Source: Symbiodinium natans
Lineage: Eukaryota; Sar; Dinophyceae; Suessiales; Symbiodiniaceae
Direction: 5' to 3'
DNA: 64,000 nucleotides
Assembly: GCA_905221605.1 (NCBI GenBank)
Contig: CAJNDS010000835.1
Span: 310,001-374,000 of the forward strand
Positions within the stretch are counted from its first letter, which is position 1. Every line of letters begins with the position of its first letter. Below the pieces are notes generated by a model that saw nothing but the letters and a program-made list of their open reading frames with translations, ran no database searches and was not told where the DNA came from. The position numbers and the translations under genes are program-made. Positions 1 through 8,506 of this stretch are shown one piece after another.

Positions 1-439
1 GGGATAGCATGTGAATGTATGCATGTATTGAGTTTGGCAGGCATGGGTGTACATTGATCATTCAATGCTTCCCACATTCTGCCATTTGGGATCAAGCAAT
101 CTGAGATTGGCAGTTGAGCCAAAACGGCAGATTGAGCTTTTGCTTTTCCCACCCACCCACCCTGAATAGAGGGACCCTCGTTGGGTATCTTTCTGTTTGG
201 AGGTGTTGCGCAGTGGCGACTACAGTGGGGAGGTTATCCGGTGTTGACCGGATTCTGTTATCCGTCAGAGTCGGAGATGGTGTCGCCATCGACTGACGGA
301 CAGCAGATTCCTGCTGTTTTACCAAAGCACATCCTGAAGTGTTCAGGTTCTATGAGACAGGAGACCAGAGGGTTCGGCAGAACAGAAAAGAGTGGGCGCT
401 GGGCAGAGCGATGTTTCAATCCTTGGGGATAGCATGTGA
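1..439 (+). other. 5' leader of the copia-type element
   Basis: This is non-coding sequence directly upstream of the retrotransposon frame. A TGA at 437-439 sits immediately before the ATG at 440, so the frame cannot extend further 5' without splicing. The first 17 bases of the window (GGGATAGCATGTGAATG) recur at 426-442 and include the start codon. I compared this stretch with the sequence after the stop codon and found no obvious LTR pair, so the 5' LTR probably lies upstream of the window or has diverged. No convincing tRNA primer-binding site was recognised. Confidence 0.5.
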
Positions 440-3400
440 ATGATAGACAAGAGTGGGAACGCCAGGATACTGAGATGGCTCCAGGTCGCCCTTGATCCAG
501 CCATAGGAGACCGACAGATGCGCAATCTGCAGGTCACGTCTGACGGCCTTCCCCGCCTTGATGCATTCCTGGCTGCACAGCTTACAGATCCAAAACACCT
601 CAAGGGAGACTACGGAGTCGCTGCCCAGGCGTTCACCGAGCGAGCACATGCGTTAGGCGTGCAGCCTTCCGGGCGTGCGCTGTTGGCAATGCTCAGCCGA
701 AGGTTTCGGGTAGACCGGATCAGGGGGGCGACAGTCTCCCAGCAGACACTCTTAGCCATCCAGCTCGACGGCTTCAGCCAACAACAACTGCAAGCCTGTA
801 GAGAAAAGGTTGAGTTTTGTTTGAACGGTTTCAGTCCCGAAGCATGGCCCGCTGAGTCTACCTTGTTTAGCTGGTTATACTCCAAGCTCAAGCACTGCAG
901 GCTTCTTTCCAGAGCAGTCGACAAGATCAAAGACTCCAATCCAGGTAGCAACAAGCGAACCTTTGCGTGGTTGTGGTCGCAGCTTGTCGAATTGCTAGAT
1001 GAGCTGAGAGAAGAAGCAAACGAAGAGTCAATTCGTGACACTCTCATCAAGCCCAAAGCCAAAGCTGCTCCCGCCCCAAAGAAAGAGGAGCGTTCCCGCG
1101 ATAAGCCGGACAAGCCCACTCCTGCCAATCCAGCCCCTCCGGCCAAGACCAAAGGTTCTGGGAAGGATGGGAAAGACAAGGATGGCAAGGGAAAGGGGGG
1201 TAAAGGGAGTGGTAAGGGTGCAGATTCACAGAAAACACCAAACAAGCCAAAGGCGAAATCAGGCGGTAAAGGCCAGGGCTCCAAAGCTGAAGGCAAAGCC
1301 CCAAGCAAAGGAAATGCCCCCAAAGCTACCGTACCATGCCTGTTCTTCCCAAAGGGAACGTGTAACCGGGGTGAGAATTGTCCGTTTTCGCATGAGACCT
1401 CTCCCGGTAACAAGGCCCCAGGGTCAAAGACTACTGGAGCTAGCGCTACGGCAAAGAGCTCTGCCGCAGCTGTCGCCCTGCTGCTTCCCACTACGGCGCG
1501 GGGTGCCTCGGTCGATGGTTCCTCCACACCGAGCAAGACAACCTTTTGGAAGCGTTCAGGATTGAGTAGGTTCTTCCAGTTCGTTTCGGGGTGGTTTACT
1601 GTGTTCAGCAACATCTGCGCTCCTGCCTGTCCCGCCACTGTCACTCCGTTGCTTGTAGCATCTCAGCATCAGCACCCGCAACAGGGATGGTTCTACCACG
1701 AGTGGATCGCTGATAGTGGTGCAGGTAGATCCCTAGAGAGTCGTGAAGCCCTCAATGAACAAGGCATTCCTGAAGACGCATACGCACACATGGCCGAACA
1801 GGCACCCACAGTATCCTTTTCCACAGGGAATGGTGTCGTTGATTCAGGGCTCATGCTTGGCTTCGAGGGTTCCATTCTAAGAAACAATTCTGCATATCTC
1901 CTGGACAACTGCCCTAGTGTAAAATCACTTGGTGAGTTGGTAGAGACAAAGTCTATGCCGTTTGTATGGTTGCCAGGAAAGCTTCCGATGTTCCTGTCGA
2001 GTGTCGAACACGTTCAGGTCATTGAAGAATCCGCCATATGTGCCGATAGAGTTGAGGGAAATGTTCCAATCTTCAGGGAACAGGTCAGATTCGTCTCGCC
2101 TTCCACTGTTGCGATGCCTGGCTTCATGAGCGATGCTAGAAAGGCAAAGCCTCTTGCACGCACTACCATAGAGCCTTCACGGCACACCACGTATCGACCC
2201 TCGCCGCATATCACGGAGGAGTCTACCTTGCTTGAGTTGTTGCAGGATCCAGGGGTGCCGTCAAAGACCGCCTCCGGGTCTAGAGATCCTCCACCTGACT
2301 CTGATGACGAGCTGAAGTCTAGGGCAAAGTCCTCTTCAGCAAGAAAGCCAAAGGCTAAACCAAGTCCAAAGGACAAGGTCAAAGGTGCAAAAGCTCCTAA
2401 ACCTGCTGAAGCAGCGAAGGCTCCGGAACCTCCTGCTCCAGTAGAACCCGAGGTCCCGCCACCTCCACTTCCTCCACCTGCCATTCCGCCAGGTTCTGGG
2501 TCGGACTCAGGAGAGGACGTGACATCAGAACGTCAGAAGCAACTCATCAAGGAGGCCTCTTCAATGGCACACAAGTTGACGCATATCCCTAAGAATCCCT
2601 ACTGTGAGATATGTCAGCGAAGCCGCATGTATCGACAAAGAGTCACCAAGAAGCGTGCAGAGCCTCTCGAAGACAGAGGTGACTTGCCTCCTGTTGAACA
2701 GTTTGGCGAGAGGATTGCAACAGACTATATAATCCCTTCGAAGCGTGAGCATGCAGTCCATGTCATCAGGGATGAATATAGTGGTGCACTGCGAGCTTTT
2801 GTCTGTGCGCGCACAGCTGAGAGAGCAGCTCAGAACCTCCTTACCTTTGTAGGCGCCCGATACAAGCACCTCCCGAACGTGTTGTGTAAGGCTGATGATG
2901 CAAAGGAGTTAATAGCTGCCGTCTCACAAATAGGATGGGTGCATGAAGCGACCCTAGAAAACAGATTTCCACACAACGCCCAACTTGAGAGAGAGATAAG
3001 AACTCTCGAGGAATCGACTCGCGCGGTGCATTTGGCTGCTGGGTTCCATGTGGTTCCAGATCTGTGGCATGTGTCCGTGCAGTTTGCCGCGCAGACTTTG
3101 ACAGTTGTACCGTGGCAGGGCAAAGACAAGTCGCGTTTCGAGGTTGCAACTGGTTCCCCATTCGAAGGCCCAAGGCTTCCCTTGGGACAGTTGGTGCATT
3201 ACAGGATCCATGACCCCAGCCGCAGGCATAAGTTCGAAGCTACAACTGCTCCCGGACTATTTGCAGGTTGGAGGTTTGAGCACGGATTTGTGTATCGTGA
3301 CGTGATCTGGGTGCTAGACTATGAAGCCGTCAAGTCCAAGTCGATTGGGTGTAGGGACATGATCCCCGTGCCATATGCGGAAGTGCATGTCCCAGAGACT

Positions 3401-6400
3401 GAGACCTTCCCGCTAAAGGCCGCGGCGGATCTTGCTCTTCGCGAGTTCCAGGATCCCAAACTTGAGGCTATCACAGCGCTGGACATACCATTCAGCTCAC
3501 TGTCCCCTGCTGATCCTCCTCGAAGGCGCGCAGAGTACATTACGCTTGAACGCATTCTTAAGTTCGGTGCCACACCAGGATGCAAAGCATGCACTTTCGA
3601 TTCCGTGAAGCATAGTCCTAAATGCCGAGCAAGATTCGATGCCCTGATAAAGGCTGATAGGATTGCGTTGACGTCCAAGCCCCCTGAGCCAGTTCCTCCA
3701 GCTGAGCTCCCCGAAGGCGTTGGTCTCCACCCTTCGAGTGAGCCCGCTGTAGAAGGTCTTGTTGCGAAGGTCGAGCTCGGTGTGACGCAAGTCTTTGTCG
3801 ATGCCAACAGGGAAAGAGTCCGCCAAAGAAAGGTGCAAACGCTCATAGGCAAGGATGTGTTGTTCGAATATGCGTGTGGCGACAGTTCAGAGCTTTCGCA
3901 AGCTGCATCCGAAATTGGCATCAACAGTATCCGCTTATGCCGAAGCATGATTGATTTGTCCAACGAAGAACATGTCAAACAAGTTCAAGGTCAGGTCGAA
4001 GCATCGCCAGGTTGTGATGTGAGGCTCTCATTGCCGTGCACCGAGTTCAGTCCGTGGCAGAACATGAACGTCCATAGGCATGGGGCGAAGTACGAAAAGG
4101 GTCTTCGGAATCGCCAAGAGAAGAGCAAGCTTATGTTCTTGTATGCCCGCAAGGTACTCGCAACTGCCATCGCAAATCATGGAAGGATCGCAGTCGAGTG
4201 GCCCAAAGGGTCCGGCTGGTGGGATCTCCCTGAATGGAAAGAATTTCAGGATGAACATGGTCTACACAAAGTGTCTTTTGATGGCTGCATGGCTGGAGTG
4301 AAGGGCCGAGAGCATCCAATCCGCAAGCCCTGGAGCGTAGCCACTAATGATCTGCGACTTGTTCAATTTCTTGGACAACTGCAATGTGACGGTAGCCACC
4401 AGCACGAGGCCGCCGAAGGCTCACAAACAAAGCAGACTGAAGCATACCCACGAGAGCTCGCTCACAACATCGTCGAAGCGTGGTATCCGCAACGCTACCA
4501 TCGCCACATCCCCTCCATGGTCACGAAGAACTTAACAAAGCGGGAATGGAAAGCAGACCCGCGCGGAGTTGCAGCCGTGAAGAAGGAGGCAGAAGGGTTA
4601 CGTTCTAACGGAACGTGGGATGATTTGACAGTCTGTCTTTTGTCTTCCTTGCGTGCCGATGCAAAACGGCAAAACCGTAAACTCAAAATTGCAGAGCTTC
4701 TCACATTATGTGGGATAAAACATTTCGAACTCCCTGAGCATGAACACAAGTTCAAAGGGAGAATCGTGTACAGGGGGGACTGCATTTTTGACCAGTTCGG
4801 AAACCATGTTCTTTTTGAAGACGTGGCTACCACACCAACTTCCTTGGTTGCCCTTAACATCGCATTGTTTTTCGGCTGCCAAGATGGAAACGCAGTGAGC
4901 CTTGCAGATGCCATTCAGGCATTTCTTCAAGCTGACCTCGCTGAGGCAGGAGAGCCCGACACATGGGTTATCCTCCCCGAGGAGCTGTGGTTGGACACAT
5001 GGCACAAAGCGTACCCATCAGGGTCGAAGTTGGTGGTAAGGTTGAAGCGAAGCTTATATGGCCATCCGCTTGCTGGCAAACTATGGCAGAAACACCTAGC
5101 CTCTGTTCTCACTTCCTTTGGTGGCATTGAGATGGATTTGTTTCCTTCAAACTTCATCTTTCAAATGGGTTCCCATACCCTGCTACTTAACGTGTATGTA
5201 GATGACCTAACGTTGTCGGGAGCGAAGCATCTTCATGCACAGTTTTGGAAAAGGCTGAGAGCGCATATCAAGCTGGAAGACGAACGTTACATCGAAGCCT
5301 CGAATGCACGGATCCTTGGCAGAGGTCACCGAATCCAACGAGGTAGTGACTTCACAACTCTTGTGCTTGATATGTCTGCTTTCGCAGAGCAGGTCGTCGA
5401 GGCGTACTGCGAGCTTGCTGATGTCCCAAAGGCAAAGCTCCGTAACGTCACAACCCCAAGTTTGTCCGAGGCGTTAATGTCAGATGAGGACCTGCAGCAA
5501 CCCGGCACACTGAGCCATGTAGCTGCAAAGGTACTTATGAAAGCACTTTGGCTGGGTCGGTTGGCTCGCCCTGATCTGTGTTTCATAATCGGTCGGTTAG
5601 CGTCACGAGTGGCCGCGTGGACTAAATGGGAAGACAAGCAGTTACTTCGCCTGATTTCGTATCTTCACGGTACAACAGGCTTATGTTTAGCTGCTACTGT
5701 GAACCATCACGAAGCTCCCCAGATCCACATCTTCACTGACAGTGATTTCGCCTCTTGTCCGCATAGTGCAAAATCGACGAGCGGGATCTACATGACTATA
5801 GGGTCAACAGATTTCCGCTTTCCGCTGTGGTGGGCATCTAAGAAACAGACGAGTGTTGCAAGAAGCACTCCCGAGGCTGAGGCCATAGCAATGGCTTCCG
5901 CCATGTTTGGTGAGGCCTTGAACATTCAGGTCATGATGGAGCATCTCCTCGGTCGTGCTATCGACGTCGTATTCCATCAAGACAACGAGACCTTGCTCAA
6001 AGTCCTGGCTACAGGCTATTCGGCGAAGCTGAGACACTGCAATCGAGTCCACAGGGTCAACATTGCATCAATGTCTGAACAGCTAGAGTCGCCACAAGTC
6101 ACTGCCGTGTACTGCAAGAGCGAATCTCAGATAGCTAATGGCCTAACAAAAGTCATTCCACCTGCAGAATGGCCACATACTCTCGCACAGTTTGGCTTGA
6201 CAGCATCCAGCGATGGACCCCACCTGGAAACTGCCGTCGCCGCACTTGCAGAGGCAAATCTTGCCGCAGAAGTCTTCGCAGGCAGTTGCCCAAAGGTCCC
6301 GACTTGTCAGCATCTGGTGCAGCTACTGACGCTGTTACCTCATGGTCCTGATAAGAGGGGGGCACCGGGGCACGACTCGCATGTATTTTCTGCGGGCGCA

Positions 6401-6862
6401 TTTGTCTTAGGAGGAGTGTTTGGCCTGCAGACAAACACACACAAATTTCAATATGCAACGGCGTTGATATGTCGATTCTTTCGACGTTATATGCCATCAC
6501 ACAAGTTCTCAAGCATAATCGTGCAGCAAGGTGTAGTCGCGGGGCTCCACCGAGACTCCAACAATGCAGAAGGCTCAAAGAACCTCCTTGTAGCGTTAAA
6601 TCCAACAAGTGGACCCATATTGTGGGTAGAAGATGAGGAAGGGACTGTCCAATGTCCAAACGACGACAGCCTATGGGGTCACATGTTGTGTAACCCTGCA
6701 CTCTTCAATCCCAGAGCACGCCACTGCACAGTCCTGACAGGATGTGAGGCTTCAGAACGAATCGTTGCCATAGCATTCCTGATCAGAAATGCCGAGCGCT
6801 TGAGTCCTTCAGACCGCGCAACACTACTGAGCGCAGGTTTCAACCTGCCCTCAATCTGCTAG
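440..6862 (+). CDS. Ty1/copia-type gag-pol polyprotein with two extra DNA-modification-like domains
   Basis: A single intact frame of 2140 codons; copia polyproteins are usually nearer 1300-1500. Domain order by residue: gag-like helical region about 1-205; Lys/Pro-rich linker about 205-295; CCCH zinc finger about 300-319 (C-x7-C-x5-C-x3-H); aspartic protease DSGAG at 425; Pro-rich linker about 600-690; integrase zinc site H711, H715, C722, C725; integrase core with D762, D819/D820 and E850 or E852; methyltransferase-like insert about 1130-1350; RVT_2 reverse transcriptase with YVDD at 1586-1589; RNase H with TDSD near 1767 and the STPEAEA motif near 1812; C-terminal dioxygenase-like domain about 1965-2135. 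The integrase-before-RT order is what defines copia. No stop or frameshift interrupts the frame, which suggests a young, possibly mobile copy. The start is the first ATG after an in-frame stop. Copia identity is firm; the two extra domains are motif-based calls. Confidence 0.93.
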   Translation: MIDKSGNARILRWLQVALDPAIGDRQMRNLQVTSDGLPRLDAFLAAQLTDPKHLKGDYGVAAQAFTERAHALGVQPSGRALLAMLSRRFRVDRIRGATVSQQTLLAIQLDGFSQQQLQACREKVEFCLNGFSPEAWPAESTLFSWLYSKLKHCRLLSRAVDKIKDSNPGSNKRTFAWLWSQLVELLDELREEANEESIRDTLIKPKAKAAPAPKKEERSRDKPDKPTPANPAPPAKTKGSGKDGKDKDGKGKGGKGSGKGADSQKTPNKPKAKSGGKGQGSKAEGKAPSKGNAPKATVPCLFFPKGTCNRGENCPFSHETSPGNKAPGSKTTGASATAKSSAAAVALLLPTTARGASVDGSSTPSKTTFWKRSGLSRFFQFVSGWFTVFSNICAPACPATVTPLLVASQHQHPQQGWFYHEWIADSGAGRSLESREALNEQGIPEDAYAHMAEQAPTVSFSTGNGVVDSGLMLGFEGSILRNNSAYLLDNCPSVKSLGELVETKSMPFVWLPGKLPMFLSSVEHVQVIEESAICADRVEGNVPIFREQVRFVSPSTVAMPGFMSDARKAKPLARTTIEPSRHTTYRPSPHITEESTLLELLQDPGVPSKTASGSRDPPPDSDDELKSRAKSSSARKPKAKPSPKDKVKGAKAPKPAEAAKAPEPPAPVEPEVPPPPLPPPAIPPGSGSDSGEDVTSERQKQLIKEASSMAHKLTHIPKNPYCEICQRSRMYRQRVTKKRAEPLEDRGDLPPVEQFGERIATDYIIPSKREHAVHVIRDEYSGALRAFVCARTAERAAQNLLTFVGARYKHLPNVLCKADDAKELIAAVSQIGWVHEATLENRFPHNAQLEREIRTLEESTRAVHLAAGFHVVPDLWHVSVQFAAQTLTVVPWQGKDKSRFEVATGSPFEGPRLPLGQLVHYRIHDPSRRHKFEATTAPGLFAGWRFEHGFVYRDVIWVLDYEAVKSKSIGCRDMIPVPYAEVHVPETETFPLKAAADLALREFQDPKLEAITALDIPFSSLSPADPPRRRAEYITLERILKFGATPGCKACTFDSVKHSPKCRARFDALIKADRIALTSKPPEPVPPAELPEGVGLHPSSEPAVEGLVAKVELGVTQVFVDANRERVRQRKVQTLIGKDVLFEYACGDSSELSQAASEIGINSIRLCRSMIDLSNEEHVKQVQGQVEASPGCDVRLSLPCTEFSPWQNMNVHRHGAKYEKGLRNRQEKSKLMFLYARKVLATAIANHGRIAVEWPKGSGWWDLPEWKEFQDEHGLHKVSFDGCMAGVKGREHPIRKPWSVATNDLRLVQFLGQLQCDGSHQHEAAEGSQTKQTEAYPRELAHNIVEAWYPQRYHRHIPSMVTKNLTKREWKADPRGVAAVKKEAEGLRSNGTWDDLTVCLLSSLRADAKRQNRKLKIAELLTLCGIKHFELPEHEHKFKGRIVYRGDCIFDQFGNHVLFEDVATTPTSLVALNIALFFGCQDGNAVSLADAIQAFLQADLAEAGEPDTWVILPEELWLDTWHKAYPSGSKLVVRLKRSLYGHPLAGKLWQKHLASVLTSFGGIEMDLFPSNFIFQMGSHTLLLNVYVDDLTLSGAKHLHAQFWKRLRAHIKLEDERYIEASNARILGRGHRIQRGSDFTTLVLDMSAFAEQVVEAYCELADVPKAKLRNVTTPSLSEALMSDEDLQQPGTLSHVAAKVLMKALWLGRLARPDLCFIIGRLASRVAAWTKWEDKQLLRLISYLHGTTGLCLAATVNHHEAPQIHIFTDSDFASCPHSAKSTSGIYMTIGSTDFRFPLWWASKKQTSVARSTPEAEAIAMASAMFGEALNIQVMMEHLLGRAIDVVFHQDNETLLKVLATGYSAKLRHCNRVHRVNIASMSEQLESPQVTAVYCKSESQIANGLTKVIPPAEWPHTLAQFGLTASSDGPHLETAVAALAEANLAAEVFAGSCPKVPTCQHLVQLLTLLPHGPDKRGAPGHDSHVFSAGAFVLGGVFGLQTNTHKFQYATALICRFFRRYMPSHKFSSIIVQQGVVAGLHRDSNNAEGSKNLLVALNPTSGPILWVEDEEGTVQCPNDDSLWGHMLCNPALFNPRARHCTVLTGCEASERIVAIAFLIRNAERLSPSDRATLLSAGFNLPSIC
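3830..4490 (+). other. Methyltransferase-like domain inside the copia polyprotein
   Basis: This segment (about residues 1130-1350) separates integrase from reverse transcriptase, where ordinary copia proteins have only a short linker. It shows an SAM-pocket-like start (F1142-E-Y-A-C-G, then SSEL) and, about 55 residues later, L-P-C-T-E-F-S-P-W with Cys1200. This resembles motif IV (P-C-x-x-F-S) of DNA cytosine-5 methyltransferases, whose Cys is the nucleophile. A VEWP near the middle could stand for the ENV motif. Motifs VIII and X are not clear. Cytosine methyltransferases captured by retrotransposons are known from dinoflagellates and charophyte algae. The domain may be active, degenerate, or another Rossmann-fold enzyme. 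Confidence 0.5.
6330..6850 (+). other. 2OG-Fe(II) dioxygenase-like (TET/JBP-type) C-terminal domain of the polyprotein
   Basis: After RNase H the polyprotein runs on for about 180 residues not seen in standard copia. The segment has the hallmarks of a double-stranded beta-helix dioxygenase. There is an iron-binding H-x-D (H2037, D2039) in the context LHRDSNN, then a strand with GPILWVEDEEG. A distal His (H2095) follows, with an Arg 12 residues later (R2107) that could bind 2-oxoglutarate. This pattern matches the TET/JBP family, which oxidises 5-methylcytosine or thymine in DNA. Dinoflagellate DNA carries 5-hydroxymethyluracil, which JBP-type enzymes can make. The enzymatic role is inferred from motifs only. 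Confidence 0.6.
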
Positions 6863-7066
6863 TCCAGTCTCACCGTTCTGTCTCCTAAAGGGGGGAGTTA
6901 ACTAAACTGGCCCCAAACCACCGTTTAGCTGTACATACCAAGTAGGGTTAGGAGAGCAGATTCGGATGACTGATTGTATTTTGGCTCAAGGAAAATAGGC
7001 GTGCCCGTTGTGCGTCTTTCCTTGTCTTAAGTACCTTTGTTGTACTTAACTATACACAAATAACTT
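6863..7066 (+). repeat. Putative polypurine tract and 3' LTR region of the copia element
   Basis: A purine run (6887-6897, AAAGGGGGGAG) lies 25 bases after the stop, where a copia element would have its polypurine tract before the 3' LTR. The sequence that follows is not found upstream of the gene within the window, so LTR identity is inferred from position only. The region contains a DinoSL fragment (6978-6990) and a short palindromic pair, TTAAGTAC with GTACTTAA near 7027-7050, that could fold into a hairpin. Confidence 0.4.
6978..6990 (+). other. DinoSL relict (ATTTTGGCTCAAG)
   Basis: Thirteen consecutive bases equal the 3' end of the dinoflagellate spliced leader, which is trans-spliced to most dinoflagellate mRNAs. 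The next bases are GAAAATAG, not the GTA-type donor expected of an SL RNA gene, so this is a copy of spliced leader rather than a leader gene. A 13-base match is not expected by chance in 64 kb. Confidence 0.6.
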
Positions 7067-7129
7067 AAAAATATATATATATATATATACACATATGTAT
7101 ATATGAACAAATAAATAAACAAATAAAGA

Positions 7130-7168
<39 letters not shown>
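7067..7168. repeat. (TA)n low-complexity tract
   Basis: Two alternating AT blocks (about 7069-7090 and 7133-7167) are separated by an A-rich linker. Open frames across it read Tyr-Ile repeats and are not genes. Confidence 0.9.
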
Positions 7169-7171
<3 letters not shown>

Positions 7172-7564
7172 TTCACATTCACACATGTATGCATCAGAAC
7201 ACCATCCCCAGCAGGGACCCAAATCTAGAGGACCTCCCATCCCACAGCCTGCATATCTAGAGGCTCCCCGAACATTAGGGAATTGGGGTCCCCGTAGAAT
7301 GTTTAGCCCCCTATGGGGATTCTTTATTTTTGTAAAAATTTGTTCTTTAAGCTTATTGATCAACATCTTAGTTTGTGCATAAACACACGAAGGGGATTAT
7401 TAACATATGAAGCTCTGGTGGTTCTGAGGGGAGTATGGCGTATGGTGGCCCCGTAAAGGTGTATATAGCGGGATCCAAGTTGCCTACTTCCCGAGTTCCA
7501 GATCAAGAGCCAGCAAGTACAGCTGTAGAGAGACCCTAAGCCCCCAACGATTTGCGTCTTGCAG

Positions 7565-7657
7565 GATCCTCTGGCCAAAGTCGGCCTCGCTGAGCGCCCG
7601 GACTTTTTGCTGGCCGCTGATGTGCCTTGGCGGCGTGTTGTGAACCTTTTGCTTCAG
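7565..7657 (+). CDS. Candidate internal exon, unknown gene
   Basis: A G+C-rich island between a good acceptor (TTGCGTCTTGCAG) and a GT donor (CTTCAG|gtgcag). It reads about 31 codons without a stop, including RPDFLLAADVPW. The L-A-A-D-V pattern resembles the post-motif strand of METTL21-like protein methyltransferases, but that is a weak resemblance. It is surrounded by non-coding DNA and I could not join it securely to another exon. Confidence 0.4.
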
Positions 7658-7659
7658 GT

Positions 7660-8050
7660 GCAGGCAAGTGTCAATCTCACCATGTGTGTTATGTTTTCGC
7701 TGTCGCTTTCACCGCCTCAAGCCAGGACTTCTAAGCCTTGGTTGGATCGCAGCATTGTTGTCATCATGCTGCGATTGTCAGAGATCCACGACTGGCATGT
7801 GCAGCGGAAACGTGCGCACACGTGCGCAAGCCACAGGGGGGTCCTACCACAACAGATCCAAAAACACAATGATTAAACATTCCTCCTCATGAATACCACG
7901 AAACATTTTCTAGGGTCTCGATAAACTCTGCTCCCTGGCCGTGGCGTCGGCTCGAACTTCTTTGACTCTTTGGGTTGAAGCCATCTTTTTGAGCCGTCTT
8001 CTATTTTTGCCGTCAATGCCCTGCGTCACTCCCATCAGGGATGAGAGCGA
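7660..8050. other. Stretch without a recognised gene
   Basis: Mixed-composition DNA between the 7.6 kb exon candidate and the 8.06 kb inverted repeat. Short frames exist on both strands, but none has a recognisable motif, codon bias or splice context that I would trust. Confidence 0.5.
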
Positions 8051-8055
8051 AAGAG

Positions 8056-8106
8056 CTTGTCCACGCCAGGGTCCCGTGTTGCTGCTAGGGTTTTCCAAGA
8101 CTTGCC
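8056..8106 (+). repeat. Inverted repeat, left arm
   Basis: This 51-base arm is about 90 % identical to the reverse complement of 8374-8424. The roughly 270-base interior carries a short CCCTAAA run. It may be the termini of a small inverted-repeat element, or a duplicated exon-like fragment in opposite orientation. No target-site duplication was identified. Confidence 0.65.
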
Positions 8107-8332
8107 AACCATGATCGAAACAGGCTTCTCTCACCACAACCTACCACGACAGCAGGGCGCGGCACATACAGCGATAAAGAAATGCGTCTTCCTGTTTGCT
8201 CGGCCTGATCGCTCGCTGGCTCAGAGTATAAACACTTGACGCTCTGACGGCCTAAACCCGAAACGTTAAACCCTAAACCCTAGACACCCTTGAAGCATAG
8301 GTTTAAGGCCCGCTGTCCCAAGGAGCAGCAGT

Positions 8333-8506
8333 GAAAGCGGAAGAATCTGTCGACGCATGTTCCTTGGGGCCCTGGCAAGCCTTGGAAAACCCTAGCAGCA
8401 ACGCGGGACCCGGGCGTGGACAAGTCCTTCCGCTCCCAGGCCTCTTTGCACACCCCCAAGCCCTGAAAGCGGAAGAATCTGTCGACGCATGTTCTTTGGG
8501 GCCCTG
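8333..8506 (+). repeat. 42-bp direct repeat pair
   Basis: Bases 8333-8374 and 8465-8506 are identical except for one position (TTCCTTGG versus TTCTTTGG). The spacing is 132 bases, and the spacer is the right arm of the inverted repeat plus flank. Both copies start GAAAGCGGAAGAATC. Confidence 0.85.
8374..8424 (-). repeat. Inverted repeat, right arm
   Basis: Partner of 8056-8106 in opposite orientation. It lies between the two copies of a 42-base direct repeat (8333-8374 and 8465-8506), so duplication and inversion have both acted here. Confidence 0.65.

Noticed and set aside
200-300. tRNA-like sequence (GTTGCGCAGTGGCGACTAC...) in the copia leader
   Set aside because: It resembles an A-box start but there is no credible B box or cloverleaf that I could fold.
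610-1644. Long minus-strand open frame (344 codons) opposite the copia gag
   Set aside because: It is complementary to the gag/linker region, is Pro/Leu/Ser-rich as expected of the antisense of Lys/Pro-rich coding DNA, and shows no domain.
6978-6990. A spliced-leader RNA gene
   Set aside because: The leader match is partial and is not followed by a GTA-type donor or Sm-site-like sequence.
1-7066. A matched pair of LTRs flan­king the copia frame
   Set aside because: I compared 1-439 with 6863-7066 by eye and found no extended similarity; only a polypurine tract and a short DinoSL word support a 3' LTR.
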